Below, in pieces: positions 50,548-58,865 of a stretch of 64,000 bases of DNA. Location: positions 124,001 to 188,000 of the forward strand of contig NZ_JBHUGF010000001.1 of assembly GCF_042681745.1 (NCBI RefSeq), in the 5' to 3' direction. Positions within the stretch are counted from its first letter, which is position 1, and each line of letters opens with the position of its first letter. Source of the DNA: Saccharibacillus nicotianae. GTDB taxonomy: Bacteria > Bacillota > Bacilli > Paenibacillales > Paenibacillaceae. A model generated the notes under the pieces. That model ran no database searches, was not told where the DNA came from, and saw only the letters and a list, made by a program, of their open reading frames with translations. Both the position numbers and the translations under genes were made by a program.

Positions 50548-50638
50548 ATCCCCGAAAACATAACCTGTAATCAGGTTTAGATGTTCCCGGGGATGTGTGG
50601 GCATAATATCCAAAGTTTATGCCGGTTGATTGCAACCG
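50548..50638 (-). ncRNA. Structured leader of the DUF1275 gene, class unknown
   Basis: Read on the minus strand: hairpin CGGTTG-caat-CAACCG, hairpin GGCATAA/TTATGCC, then a nested hairpin with outer stem ATCCCCG/CGGGGAT and inner stem AACCTG-atta-CAGGTT. All stems are perfect. It lies 33 bases before the start codon. I cannot match it to a riboswitch class; the last hairpin has only a weak T-rich tail. Confidence 0.5.
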
Positions 50639-51111
50639 AAAAGCCATATGTGTAAAAAATATCAGAAATATGTGATAAATCATTATATTCAAAGTTGCCG
50701 CGTATACAAAATACACTTCGTAGGAGCACGATTACTATAATCTGCCCAGTCTGATGATTATATGGCTGCTGACTGCAGCTATTTTTAACCCGTAACCCCG
50801 AATTTGGAAATGGACGGGGACGGTTTTGGTTCGCTCTGTATTACATCTAAGTAACAGTTGAGTCCAAAACAACAAAAGCCCTACCTCTCTCTTGTCCTTG
50901 CGGCTCCGATGACCGCGCCAGTGTGAATCGGCAAACTTCAAATTTCTTGGGTTTTAATCATAAAGGAAATTTGAGATGATTCCGGCAGCATACCGAAAAA
51001 AGAATGCGAAGGATAAAACCGAGGGTTAAACAATAACAGTAATTATTATACGCTTATTTTAGAAAAAAAGCAAGAATTAACTTTTAGACCATAGACTGTA
51101 TATTGAAAACA
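50639..51111. other. Gene-free region of mixed composition
   Basis: About 470 bases with no credible gene. The part 50760-50940 is richer in G+C than its surroundings and contains CCCCG/CGGGG (around 50796-50819) next to GGGGACGGTTTTGG. GGGGACGGTT-like words recur at the ends of small mobile elements in Firmicutes, so this may be a remnant or a structured RNA. The rest is AT-rich. Confidence 0.35.
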
Positions 51112-51114
51112 AAG

Positions 51115-51147
51115 AAAAAGAACATTCTAGAGTAGAATGTTCTTTTT
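51115..51147. terminator. Intrinsic terminator
   Basis: Perfect 15-base stem AAAAAGAACATTCTA / TAGAATGTTCTTTTT with a 3-base loop, 31 bases after the stop of the secreted protein gene on the minus strand. Confidence 0.94.
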
Positions 51148-51177
51148 GTATATATAATCTACGTTAGACTGAGCAGA

Positions 51178-51660
51178 TTAATATGTTTTGTTGATTGTGA
51201 TCATGCCGTTACTTACGTTCATGTTCCACTCGAAGTTGTCTACAAACCAACGTACAGGTACAAGTGTTTGTCCGTTACGAGAGATTACCATATCGTTCAA
51301 ACCTTTACGCATGTTGTCTACTTTGTATACTTTAGAATTCACCCAGAACTCATAACGTTGGATACCAGTATCCAACCAAGTTGTAGATGTTTCTTTGTTG
51401 TAAGATACTTTCATGTTTGCATTCATTGCAAGGTAACGCAATGGTACATATGTAGTTCCTTTATATACAACAGGAGCCATAGGCATAGACATTGAAGCGC
51501 CATTCACCATGTACATTTTACTTCCCATTGTAAATTGAATTACTTTTGTTTTTAATTCAGGACTCATATCTGCTGTTGTTGGTGTTGCTGCGAATGCTCC
51601 AGCAGCTGGTAACAATAGGGACAATCCAAGTACAGGTGCAAGCAATTTGTTTAATTTCAT
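51178..51660 (-). CDS. Secreted copper-amine-oxidase N-domain protein (single domain)
   Basis: 160 residues: signal peptide (MKLNKLLAPVLGLSLLLPAAGAFA, cut near 24), then one copper amine oxidase N-terminal-type domain with its two typical half-motifs TYVPLRYLAMNANMKVSY and TLVPVRWFVDNFEWNM. Met-rich patch MYMVNGASMSMPMAP. The domain is about 80% identical by eye to the C-terminal domain of the larger secreted protein encoded just upstream. The catalytic amine oxidase part is absent, so the domain is a structural or binding module. ATG 51660 has GAAGGAG about 9 bases upstream. Confidence 0.88.
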   Translation of the reverse strand: MKLNKLLAPVLGLSLLLPAAGAFAATPTTADMSPELKTKVIQFTMGSKMYMVNGASMSMPMAPVVYKGTTYVPLRYLAMNANMKVSYNKETSTTWLDTGIQRYEFWVNSKVYKVDNMRKGLNDMVISRNGQTLVPVRWFVDNFEWNMNVSNGMITINKTY

Positions 51661-51832
51661 GTGTAGTGCTCCTTCGTCTAATAGATATATTTTTTGCTCT
51701 CTTACTAACTTATAAACCAATTTACTGATTATTAATCAGCTAACAATGAAAATAAATGACAATAGAGTAATATTTAACAGAGAATACGAAAATGAAAGAT
51801 AAAATCACGTATACATCGGCTAACAATTCATA

Positions 51833-51870
51833 AAAACAACACCTTGCGCAATAAATCTGCACAAGGTGTT
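51833..51870 (-). terminator. Intrinsic terminator of the tandem-repeat secreted protein gene
   Basis: AACACCTTGTGCA pairs with TGCGCAAGGTGTT, one mismatch, followed on the minus strand by GTTTTT. Confidence 0.85.
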
Positions 51871-51930
51871 GCCATGTGTAAATGAATGAAGCAAACCGAT
51901 GAAATAGGATCTCACCTAGCAATCGTAATC

Positions 51931-53619
51931 TTAATACGTTTTGCTAATCGTGATCGTATTGTTATTTACACTCATGTTCCATTCAAAGTTATCTGCAAAC
52001 CAACGTACAGGGATTAACGTCTGTCCGTTACGAGAGATTACCATATCGTTCATGCCTTTACGCATGTTGTCTACTTTGTATACTTTAGAATTCACCCAGA
52101 ACTCGTAACGTTGGATACCAGTATCCAACCAAGTTGTAGCTGTTTCTTTAGTGTAGAATACTTTCATATTTGCATTTGCTGCAAGGTAACGCAATGGCAC
52201 ATATGTTTTACCATTGTATACTGTAGCTTTAGTACTCATATTCATCGATACGCCGTTTACCATATACATTTTGCTACCAGGTGTAAATTGAATTACTTTT
52301 GTTTTCAATTCAGGGCTGGTATCAGCGCTTGTACCATTCGCTCCACCTGTAGAAGGTGTTGTTGTTGGTGTAGCTGGCATATTAGGCATGTTCGGCATAG
52401 ATGGTGTTGTTGGTGTAGCAGGAGTCGGAGTTGCAGTACCGCCGAATTTGGCAGGGTATTGCATTACGATTGCTTCACTTAAAATGTCTCCAAATCCAAA
52501 CATGTGGTGATAAGCCATACGTTCTTCAGAATAAGCTGTTGTGTAATCTTTAGCTACATAAGAATCGAATGCTTTAAGCAACATTGCGATATGTTCTGCA
52601 AGTCCAGATTCAAGAGCAGCTTGAGGCAAGTTAGGGTTAGCATCTGCGAAGAATTTCGCTTGTGTTACTTTGTATTCTGCTAATTCATCAACTGCTTTTT
52701 TCTTCGCTGTTGCATCGCCAGCAGCGGTTGCTTTTACATAATCTACAAAGTATCCGATATGTGAAGCCCAGATTGTTTTGAAAGCAGCGCCAGCTTCGTT
52801 ACCATATACAGAAGCAACAGCAGCACTCAAATCATCTGTGTTTTTGTTCAATAGAGCAGCGGCTTGTTCAAAATCAGGAGCACCGTCAACTCCTTTTTGC
52901 ATTGCCCATACAGCTAATGTTGCATGCTCACCTAGAATGATACCTAGAGCAGAGCGCAAATCAGAAGCTCCCATAGTAGACATGTCTGTTGTAAATTTGT
53001 CAGGATATTGTTTTACAATAGCAGCGCTTAATATATCACCAAACATAAACATATGTTTGTAAGCTTCATCTGCTGTTGTATATGCTTTTGTATAATCTTT
53101 AGCTACATAAGCATCAAATGCAGTCAACAGCATATTGATATGTTCTTCCAGTCCTGCTTCTAATGCAGATTGAGGCAAATTAGGATTTGCATCTGCAAAG
53201 AACTTGGCTTGTGTTACTTTATATTCTGCTAATTCGTCTTTCGCTTTTTGTTTAGCAGCACTGTCATTAGCAGCGGTTGCTTTTACATAATCCACGAAAT
53301 ATCCAATATGTGAAGCCCAGATCGTTTTGAAAGCAACGCCAGCTTCATTACCATATACAGAAGCAACAGCAGCACTCAAATCATCTGTATTTGCGTTTAA
53401 AGCAGCGGCAGCTTGATCAAAATCAGCTTTGCCATCAATTCCTTTTTGCATTGCAATAATAGCTAGCAACGCATGCTCTCCAAGAATTTGCCCTAATGCT
53501 GAACGAAGATCAGCTCCAGCGCCTTTCGATGTTGCAGCGGCAGCTCCTGCTGTTGTTGGTAAGATCAATACAACTGCCATTAGCAGAATACCAATCTTAG
53601 ATAGAACAGACTTGTACAT
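51931..53619 (-). CDS. Secreted protein with two histidine-containing helical repeats and a copper-amine-oxidase N-domain
   Basis: 562 residues. Signal peptide to about 28; repeat 1 at about 37-209 and repeat 2 at about 220-391, offset 183, very alike (for example TDDLSAAVASVYGNEAG and KTIWASHIGYFVDYVKATAA in both). Each repeat has four histidines at matching places: LGEHA, WASHIGYF, EHI-ML and HMFxFGD. A Pro/Thr/Met linker with PSMPNMPNMP follows, then a copper amine oxidase N-type domain (435-562) nearly identical to the next gene's product. The His and Met pattern suggests metal binding, but no family is recognised. Start ATG 53619 has AAGGAGAG upstream. It is divergent from a sigma/anti-sigma operon that may control it. 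Confidence 0.85.
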   Translation of the reverse strand: MYKSVLSKIGILLMAVVLILPTTAGAAAATSKGAGADLRSALGQILGEHALLAIIAMQKGIDGKADFDQAAAALNANTDDLSAAVASVYGNEAGVAFKTIWASHIGYFVDYVKATAANDSAAKQKAKDELAEYKVTQAKFFADANPNLPQSALEAGLEEHINMLLTAFDAYVAKDYTKAYTTADEAYKHMFMFGDILSAAIVKQYPDKFTTDMSTMGASDLRSALGIILGEHATLAVWAMQKGVDGAPDFEQAAALLNKNTDDLSAAVASVYGNEAGAAFKTIWASHIGYFVDYVKATAAGDATAKKKAVDELAEYKVTQAKFFADANPNLPQAALESGLAEHIAMLLKAFDSYVAKDYTTAYSEERMAYHHMFGFGDILSEAIVMQYPAKFGGTATPTPATPTTPSMPNMPNMPATPTTTPSTGGANGTSADTSPELKTKVIQFTPGSKMYMVNGVSMNMSTKATVYNGKTYVPLRYLAANANMKVFYTKETATTWLDTGIQRYEFWVNSKVYKVDNMRKGMNDMVISRNGQTLIPVRWFADNFEWNMSVNNNTITISKTY

Positions 53620-53964
53620 GTTTCCACTCTCCTTAAATAATTTGGGATCAGTTGCATCGTGTTCATCAAACAGGTACTTCATAGAAGAATACGCTTACTT
53701 TAGAGCAGTGGATCATCTTTCCTGAAAAAAAATTAAAAATGTTTAACTGATTTGTAACCCCTTTGTGACGCTTTTCTTAAAAATGTAATAATTAAACAGC
53801 TCACTCTAATTTAATAAGCTATTCACTTAGACTTGAACCAAATTTCCAAAAATAAACTTTTAATATAAATAAAGCAGAGAAGCAATAATATTTTTTAAAA
53901 AGTCATCCATAGCAAATTTTCTTGCGAAGGTTATAATATAAGGGAACAGGAAAGGAGCCCTTGG
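53620..53964. other. Divergent promoter region between secreted protein and ECF sigma genes
   Basis: 345 bases, AT-rich. GTAACCCCTTTGTGACG at 53754-53770 combines a GTAACC and a GACG word but with spacing too short for a standard ECF promoter. A TATAAT preceded by GT lies at 53932-53937, a plausible sigma-A -10 for the sigma gene, about 30 bases before its start codon. The AACC-N15-CGTC pattern of the other sigma locus is not present. Confidence 0.4.
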
Positions 53965-54543
53965 ATGAACGATATAGCAGAAGACAGAGAACTTATGCGA
54001 CGGATTTCCCAAAAAGATGCCGAAGCACTTGAATGCATATATGACCGTTATGAACGGGCAGTGTATTCGTTCGCCTATCGGATTGTACAAGACACGATGG
54101 CAGCAGAAGAAGTGGTACAAGAATTATTTCTGCGTGTATGGAATCATGCAGAGCGTTATGATCAAAGCCAGGGGAAGCTATCTACATGGATGTTTACGAT
54201 TACGCGTAATATCGCGGTAGATATGTTGAGACGCAAATCATCACGGGCACCTGTTGACCCTACTAAAGATGAAACACTTCGTGGTATACCTGATACGAAG
54301 GCGAATACAGAAGAGCAAGTTACGCTAAACTGGGAGCGGCAGCGTATTAAAGAAGCTATGGATGAATTGAGAGAAGACCAGAAACAAGTGATAGAATCAA
54401 TATATTTTCAAGGATTGACTCAGCATGAAGTCTCCGAGCGATACAGTATTCCGCTAGGAACCGTCAAGAGCAGAGTAAGACTTGCCATAAGGCAGCTTCA
54501 CAAGAAGCTTGCTGGAGCGGTGAGGGGGGAAAACTATTTATGA
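53965..54543 (+). CDS. ECF RNA polymerase sigma factor (SigK/RskA-associated type)
   Basis: 192 residues. Region 2: ALECIYDRYERAVYSFAYRIVQDTMAAEEVVQELFLRVWNHAERYDQSQGKLSTWMFTITRNIAVDMLRRK; region 4: MDELREDQKQVIESIYFQGLTQHEVSERYSIPLGTVKSRVRLAIRQLHKKL. The gene overlaps the anti-sigma gene as ATGA. RBS AAAGGAG, ATG 53965. Divergent from the tandem-repeat secreted protein, a likely target. Confidence 0.95.
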   Translation: MNDIAEDRELMRRISQKDAEALECIYDRYERAVYSFAYRIVQDTMAAEEVVQELFLRVWNHAERYDQSQGKLSTWMFTITRNIAVDMLRRKSSRAPVDPTKDETLRGIPDTKANTEEQVTLNWERQRIKEAMDELREDQKQVIESIYFQGLTQHEVSERYSIPLGTVKSRVRLAIRQLHKKLAGAVRGENYL

Positions 54544-55433
54544 ATAATGATAATCAATATAATAAAAATGAACTAAACGATATGATTGAAATGTACGTAC
54601 TGGGTGGTTTGAATCCAGAAGAACAAGCACAGTTTGAAGCATACATGAAAGAGGATGCACAATGCCGTCTGGCGGTTGAAGAACTTCGGGAGGTGATGGA
54701 TATTTTGCCATTCGCCGTTGAAGACGTTGCGCCACCAAAAGGTATGAAAAATCGTGTGTTGAGTCATATACTTATACCTAGCCATACAGAACAAACGATA
54801 TCCGATGATCGGGGAACCACTCCTATACAAGTGGAAAAATCATCAGATGAGCCAACTGTAAAGCCAGCAGTAGTATACAGTACTCAAGAAGATAAAGCGT
54901 GGACACAAGATAAAAACAAAGGCAGATTCTGGCGGATTGCGACTACGTTTGTTGCGGCGGCGGCTGTTATTATCGGTATATATGCTTCCAATTTACGCGG
55001 AGAGATTGACAGTTTACAGCAACAATTAGCTATTTCAAGTACACAGGTCAATAGTTTGCAAGGAAAACTAGCGACGGTTTCGATGCCTACACAAGGACTG
55101 AAAGTAGATGAAGCTGTTAAGCTTAATCCGGCTACAGCAGATATTGTTGCACAAGGGCTCGCATCAATAGTGATTGATGATAAGGGAACACATTTACTTG
55201 TTCAAGCAGATAATTTACCAAAACTCAAAGGTAAACAAGCTTTCCAAGTCTGGTTGATTAAAGGCGATGTGAAGCAAAGTGCAGGAACGTTCCTTACTCA
55301 AGACGGAACAGGAGCGATGTATTATACATTCCAACCAGAAAATTATGACACCATTGCGATCACACTTGAACCGGATGAAAAAGGGGATCAACCAAGAGGC
55401 CCTGTTATTCTGGCAGCAGAAATTCAAGGGTAA
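54540..55433 (+). CDS. Anti-sigma-K factor RskA family protein
   Basis: 297 residues. N-terminal zinc-finger-like anti-sigma region without the full His-Cys-Cys motif (MIEMYVLGGLNPEEQAQFEAYMKEDAQCRLAVEELREVMDILPFAVEDVAPPKGMKNRVL), the RskA form; a linker; one membrane segment at about 137-157 (IATTFVAAAAVIIGIYASNL); a short coiled coil; then the RskA C-terminal domain outside (LVQADNLPKLKGKQAFQVWLIKGDVKQSAGTFLTQDGTGAMYYTF). Coupled to the sigma gene by ATGA. RskA-type proteins release their sigma after proteolysis in response to an envelope signal. Confidence 0.94.
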   Translation: MNNDNQYNKNELNDMIEMYVLGGLNPEEQAQFEAYMKEDAQCRLAVEELREVMDILPFAVEDVAPPKGMKNRVLSHILIPSHTEQTISDDRGTTPIQVEKSSDEPTVKPAVVYSTQEDKAWTQDKNKGRFWRIATTFVAAAAVIIGIYASNLRGEIDSLQQQLAISSTQVNSLQGKLATVSMPTQGLKVDEAVKLNPATADIVAQGLASIVIDDKGTHLLVQADNLPKLKGKQAFQVWLIKGDVKQSAGTFLTQDGTGAMYYTFQPENYDTIAITLEPDEKGDQPRGPVILAAEIQG

Positions 55434-55477
55434 CCAGATTACATTCATCTCATGTTCTATCATCTATGTACATCGAT

Positions 55478-55514
55478 AACAAGCGCCCTCCCATTATTGG
55501 AAGAGCGCTTGTTT
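55478..55514. terminator. Terminator between RskA and antiporter genes
   Basis: AACAAGCGC / GCGCTTGTT with inner CTCCCA/TGGAAG-type pairing; T tracts on either side are short, so strength is moderate. The two genes converge here. Confidence 0.65.
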
Positions 55515-55547
55515 GGTATTTATAAAGAATAAGACAATCTCTTTGTA

Positions 55548-57023
55548 TCAAGTTACAGGTGGAGAAGTAGGATCAACCTCACCTGTAAATAATTTGCGAA
55601 TATCTTCACGTTTGGCTTTGGGGCCAAGCAAGTACACTTTATCGCCTGCTAGGAGAACGGTATTGCCGCGTGGGGTCAGTATTTCTTCATTACGAATCAA
55701 AGCGGTGATCAATACACTTTGTGGTAAATGGATATCTTGAATCTCTCGATTGATCATACAACTTCGCTTATCCAGAGTGAGATGACTAATCTCTGAAGTC
55801 GTACGCCCGGTCGCTACCAGTTCGATAATCGAAGGTTGTTGATCCGGTATATTTTCAGTCAATCCTAATTTGTCTGCAAGCGATGAAATAGTCGTTCCTT
55901 GAATCAGAGCAGAAGAAAGAACAATAAAAAAGACCACGTTGAAAAATAAATGTCCGTTAGGTACACCTGCTAATAACGGATAGGTTGCGAGCACAATCGG
56001 AACAGCTCCGCGAAGCCCTGCCCATGCAACTAATGTTTTTTCACGAAACGAAAATTTACTGATCAATAGACTGGCATACACGCCTAGTGGTCTGGCTACC
56101 AGAATCAGCAAGATCGATAAGATAATACCTTGCCATGCTACAGCAGGCAATTGAGAAGGAAAAACAAGTAAACCGAGTAATACAAACATTAAGATTTGCA
56201 TAATCCAGCCAAAACCCTGATTGAACTGTAAAATCGAACGCCGATACGTCAGATCAGAATTCCCCATCACTAGAGCCATCACATATACTCCCAAAAAACC
56301 GCTAGCATGAGTAAGTGAACTTACCCCGTATGTAAAAAGAGCGGCTGAAATCGCCAGTACCGGATATAAACTCGCTGTCTCAAAATTAATTTTGTTAATC
56401 AGCATAACCGCAAGCTTACCGCAAATAATACCGAGTACCAGTCCAAAACCCATTTCCCAGAAAAACGAAAAGATTTTGCTCCAAATGCTTATCGAAGGAT
56501 CTTGAATTAATTCGATAAACATAATTGTTAAAAAGACCGCCATCGGATCATTACTACCAGATTCAGCTTCAAGAGTAGAAGTGATTTTTTTGCTGACATT
56601 TTTACTACCCAGTACAGAAAAAACGGCGGCTGCATCGGTCGATCCCACAATCGCTCCAAATAATAATCCTTCGGTAAGACTTACCCCTAAAATTAAATGA
56701 GCAAAATAACCGATAATAAAAGTAGTAAGCAATACACCTATAGTAGCGAGAGATAAAGCAGGACGAATAACCGGTTTGACCATATCCATCCTTGTCTGCA
56801 TTCCGCCCTCAAACAAAATAATGACAAGTGCTAATACCCCGAACCATTGCGTGATAAAAGCATTATCATAATAAATAAAACGTCCGAGTCCCATACCAGC
56901 CAGAATAAAAAATACAAGTGCAGGCATCCCGAAACGAGAAGAAAATTTGGTAGAAAGCACGCCAATCAGTAGAAGGCTTCCAAGAAGTAAGATCAAATTA
57001 CTGGTCATTTCTGTTGTATGCAT
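55548..57023 (-). CDS. CPA1-type cation/proton antiporter with TrkA-C domain (potassium/proton antiporter type)
   Basis: About 491 residues. 12-13 membrane segments with the Na/H exchanger core (LALVIILFEGGMQTRMDMVKPV; GAIVGSTDAAAVFSVLG; LEAESGSNDPMAVFLT, where GSTDAA and SGSNDP hold the ion-binding Asp residues). A C-terminal TrkA-C regulatory domain from about 400 (ELVATGRTTSEISHLTLDKRSCMINREIQDIHLPQSVLITALIRNEEILTPRGNTVLLAGDKVYLLGP). This architecture is typical of NhaP2/CvrA potassium/proton antiporters; TrkA-C domains bind nucleotides such as c-di-AMP in Firmicutes. ATG 57023 follows AAAAGGGG by 8 bases. Confidence 0.92.
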   Translation of the reverse strand: MHTTEMTSNLILLLGSLLLIGVLSTKFSSRFGMPALVFFILAGMGLGRFIYYDNAFITQWFGVLALVIILFEGGMQTRMDMVKPVIRPALSLATIGVLLTTFIIGYFAHLILGVSLTEGLLFGAIVGSTDAAAVFSVLGSKNVSKKITSTLEAESGSNDPMAVFLTIMFIELIQDPSISIWSKIFSFFWEMGFGLVLGIICGKLAVMLINKINFETASLYPVLAISAALFTYGVSSLTHASGFLGVYVMALVMGNSDLTYRRSILQFNQGFGWIMQILMFVLLGLLVFPSQLPAVAWQGIILSILLILVARPLGVYASLLISKFSFREKTLVAWAGLRGAVPIVLATYPLLAGVPNGHLFFNVVFFIVLSSALIQGTTISSLADKLGLTENIPDQQPSIIELVATGRTTSEISHLTLDKRSCMINREIQDIHLPQSVLITALIRNEEILTPRGNTVLLAGDKVYLLGPKAKREDIRKLFTGEVDPTSPPVT

Positions 57024-57198
57024 AGGCAAGCCCCTTTTTATCGTAAAATATATCTATAGTTATATATTAAGCTTTTATATATAAACAAAATCATCTTTAT
57101 AAAAACATCAACTTTTAAACATGTGGAACCGAAATAAATAAAGTAAGAAGCAATTGCTGTTTTATCAAGTGACGTATTCAGGAAAAGAGGGGACTACT

Positions 57199-58701
57199 TT
57201 GAAGTCATATCGAACGTTCCTCAAGCAAATTTTATTCAATTATATTATCGGATCATTGATCGCTGTAGCAGTGGTCGGTGGATTATTTGTTCTAACAACG
57301 ATTGATGCACCACTTTTGCAAAATATAAGAATGATTGGCATTATGATGTTTTCGTTTATGGTGATGCTAGGGCTTGAAGGAATTGTATTTAGACGTCATA
57401 TTCGTATTATTCGTGAAGCATGTGTGATTGATTTTCCTACAGAAGAAATGATCAAGAGTGCCTATATCCAACTACATAAATTTCCCAAGCTATCGGTGTA
57501 TCGCATTATGTTGCCACATTTTTTAGGATTAACAGTGCCGGCATTGATACTGATGATTGTTTGTATGGGAAAAGGTTGGATTACGTTACCGACCTACTAT
57601 CTGTGGATCGGTGGCGCAGGAGCATTAATGGTAGCGAGTATGCATGCTTTTATTGAGTTTTTTCTAACTGCTTCAGCGATTCGTCCAATGCTGATCTTGA
57701 TGAAAGAACGTCTACATCGTCTGTATGGTAAAGATATTTTGGAATTAGGACAAGTTCATGTGTCAGTTCGTCGTAAATTTCAATGGAGTATTTTTTTGAT
57801 CGGTGTATTTCCGTTAGTATTATTTAGTCTGGCGGCGCAGATCCGTCTGCAAGAAATGACAGGTGTACAAAGCGGCGAATACTGGAGCTGGGCAGGGTCT
57901 GTGATTCTAGTCAGTATCGCTTTTAGTATTGTCGGCGCACAGTTACTAGCAAGAGATGTAGAACATCCCATTCGTAATCTGTATAGCGAGATGGAGCATG
58001 TCAAAAACGGCGATTTTAGCGGCGAAGCAGAAGATTATTATTCAGATGACTTTTCGTTATTAATTTCAGGATTTAATCATATGATCAAAGGATTACAATT
58101 ACGTGATCGTCGCAGTGCTCAATTACAAGATAGTTATTTTGCTACTTTAGCGGCGGCACTGGATGCGCGTGATCCGTATACCGCCGGACATTCATTACGT
58201 GTAGCTGAATATGCTGTTATTATCGGAGAAAATGCGGGTCTAAGCACGTATGAATTGGATCGTTTACGCAAAACAGCGTTGCTCCATGATATCGGTAAAA
58301 TCGGAATTACAGATTCGGTATTGCTCAAAGACGGTAAGCTGACAGATGAAGAATTTGATCAGATCAAAAAACATCCTGCACTGGGCGAAAGTATTTTAAA
58401 ACAGGTAGAACCGAAAGACGCGATGCAACCGTACTTGCCAGGTGTCCGTTCTCATCATGAGCGGTATGATGGCAAAGGCTATCCTGATGGGCTACAAGGT
58501 GAAGAGATTCCTTTATTCGGACGGATTATCGCTGTTGCCGATGCGTATGATGCTATGACATCGAATCGACCATATCGAAAAGGAATGCCAGCCGAAAAAG
58601 CGATTATGATTTTGGAAGAAGGACGGGGAACTCAGTGGGACCCGCAGTTTGCTTCGATCTTTATAGATAGTTATCGTAAGAAAAAAGAGCTGATCTCTTA
58701 G
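57199..58701 (+). CDS. Membrane HAMP-HD-GYP protein (putative c-di-GMP phosphodiesterase)
   Basis: About 500 residues. The N-terminal half has about six hydrophobic segments, then HAMP (VEHPIRNLYSEMEHVKNGDFSGEAEDYYSDDFSLLISGFNHMIKG), then an HD-GYP domain: DPYTAGHSLRVAEYAV, HDIGKIGI (about 362-369), HPALGESIL, and SHHERYDGKGYPDGLQGEEIPLFGRIIAVADAYDAMTS. Metal ligands and the GYP motif are intact. HD-GYP proteins degrade cyclic di-GMP. I choose TTG 57199, 6-7 bases after AGAGGGG; a TTG at 57154 would enclose this site. Confidence 0.92.
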   Translation: MKSYRTFLKQILFNYIIGSLIAVAVVGGLFVLTTIDAPLLQNIRMIGIMMFSFMVMLGLEGIVFRRHIRIIREACVIDFPTEEMIKSAYIQLHKFPKLSVYRIMLPHFLGLTVPALILMIVCMGKGWITLPTYYLWIGGAGALMVASMHAFIEFFLTASAIRPMLILMKERLHRLYGKDILELGQVHVSVRRKFQWSIFLIGVFPLVLFSLAAQIRLQEMTGVQSGEYWSWAGSVILVSIAFSIVGAQLLARDVEHPIRNLYSEMEHVKNGDFSGEAEDYYSDDFSLLISGFNHMIKGLQLRDRRSAQLQDSYFATLAAALDARDPYTAGHSLRVAEYAVIIGENAGLSTYELDRLRKTALLHDIGKIGITDSVLLKDGKLTDEEFDQIKKHPALGESILKQVEPKDAMQPYLPGVRSHHERYDGKGYPDGLQGEEIPLFGRIIAVADAYDAMTSNRPYRKGMPAEKAIMILEEGRGTQWDPQFASIFIDSYRKKKELIS

Positions 58702-58719
58702 AAGATCGGCTCTTTTTTT
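58682..58719 (+). terminator. Intrinsic terminator of the HD-GYP gene
   Basis: AAAGAGCTGATCT pairs with AGATCGGCTCTTT (one G-U) and is followed by TTTT. Its 5' arm overlaps the end of the coding region and the stop codon. Confidence 0.9.
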
Positions 58720-58744
58720 GGTTGGATATAGAATTGAGGTTGGT

Positions 58745-58789
58745 ATGTTTGATTGAAGTAAAAGAAGTCGCGTTTATAGTGCCAAACGC
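58745..58789. repeat. 45-base direct repeat, copy 1
   Basis: Starts ATGTTTGATTGAAGTAAAAG and ends in the hairpin GCGTTT-atagtgcc-AAACGC. Copy 2 starts 76 bases later with four differences; two of these change both sides of one base pair in the stem (G-C to A-T), keeping the hairpin. Confidence 0.8.
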
Positions 58790-58820
58790 CGAAAGTAAGA
58801 TATTTTGCTGTGCAAAAATC

Positions 58821-58865
58821 ATGTTTGATTGAAGTAAAAGAAGTCGCATTTATAACGCCAAATGC
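58821..58865. repeat. 45-base direct repeat, copy 2
   Basis: Same sequence as copy 1 with hairpin GCATTT-ataacgcc-AAATGC. It abuts the stop codon of the YhgE/Pip gene, so it belongs to that gene's 3' untranslated region on the minus strand. No strong T tract follows either copy in the minus direction. Confidence 0.8.

Noticed and set aside
53754..53775. TGTAACC ... GACG as an ECF promoter for the second sigma locus
   Set aside because: The distance between the two words is about 6-9 bases, far short of the usual 15-17.
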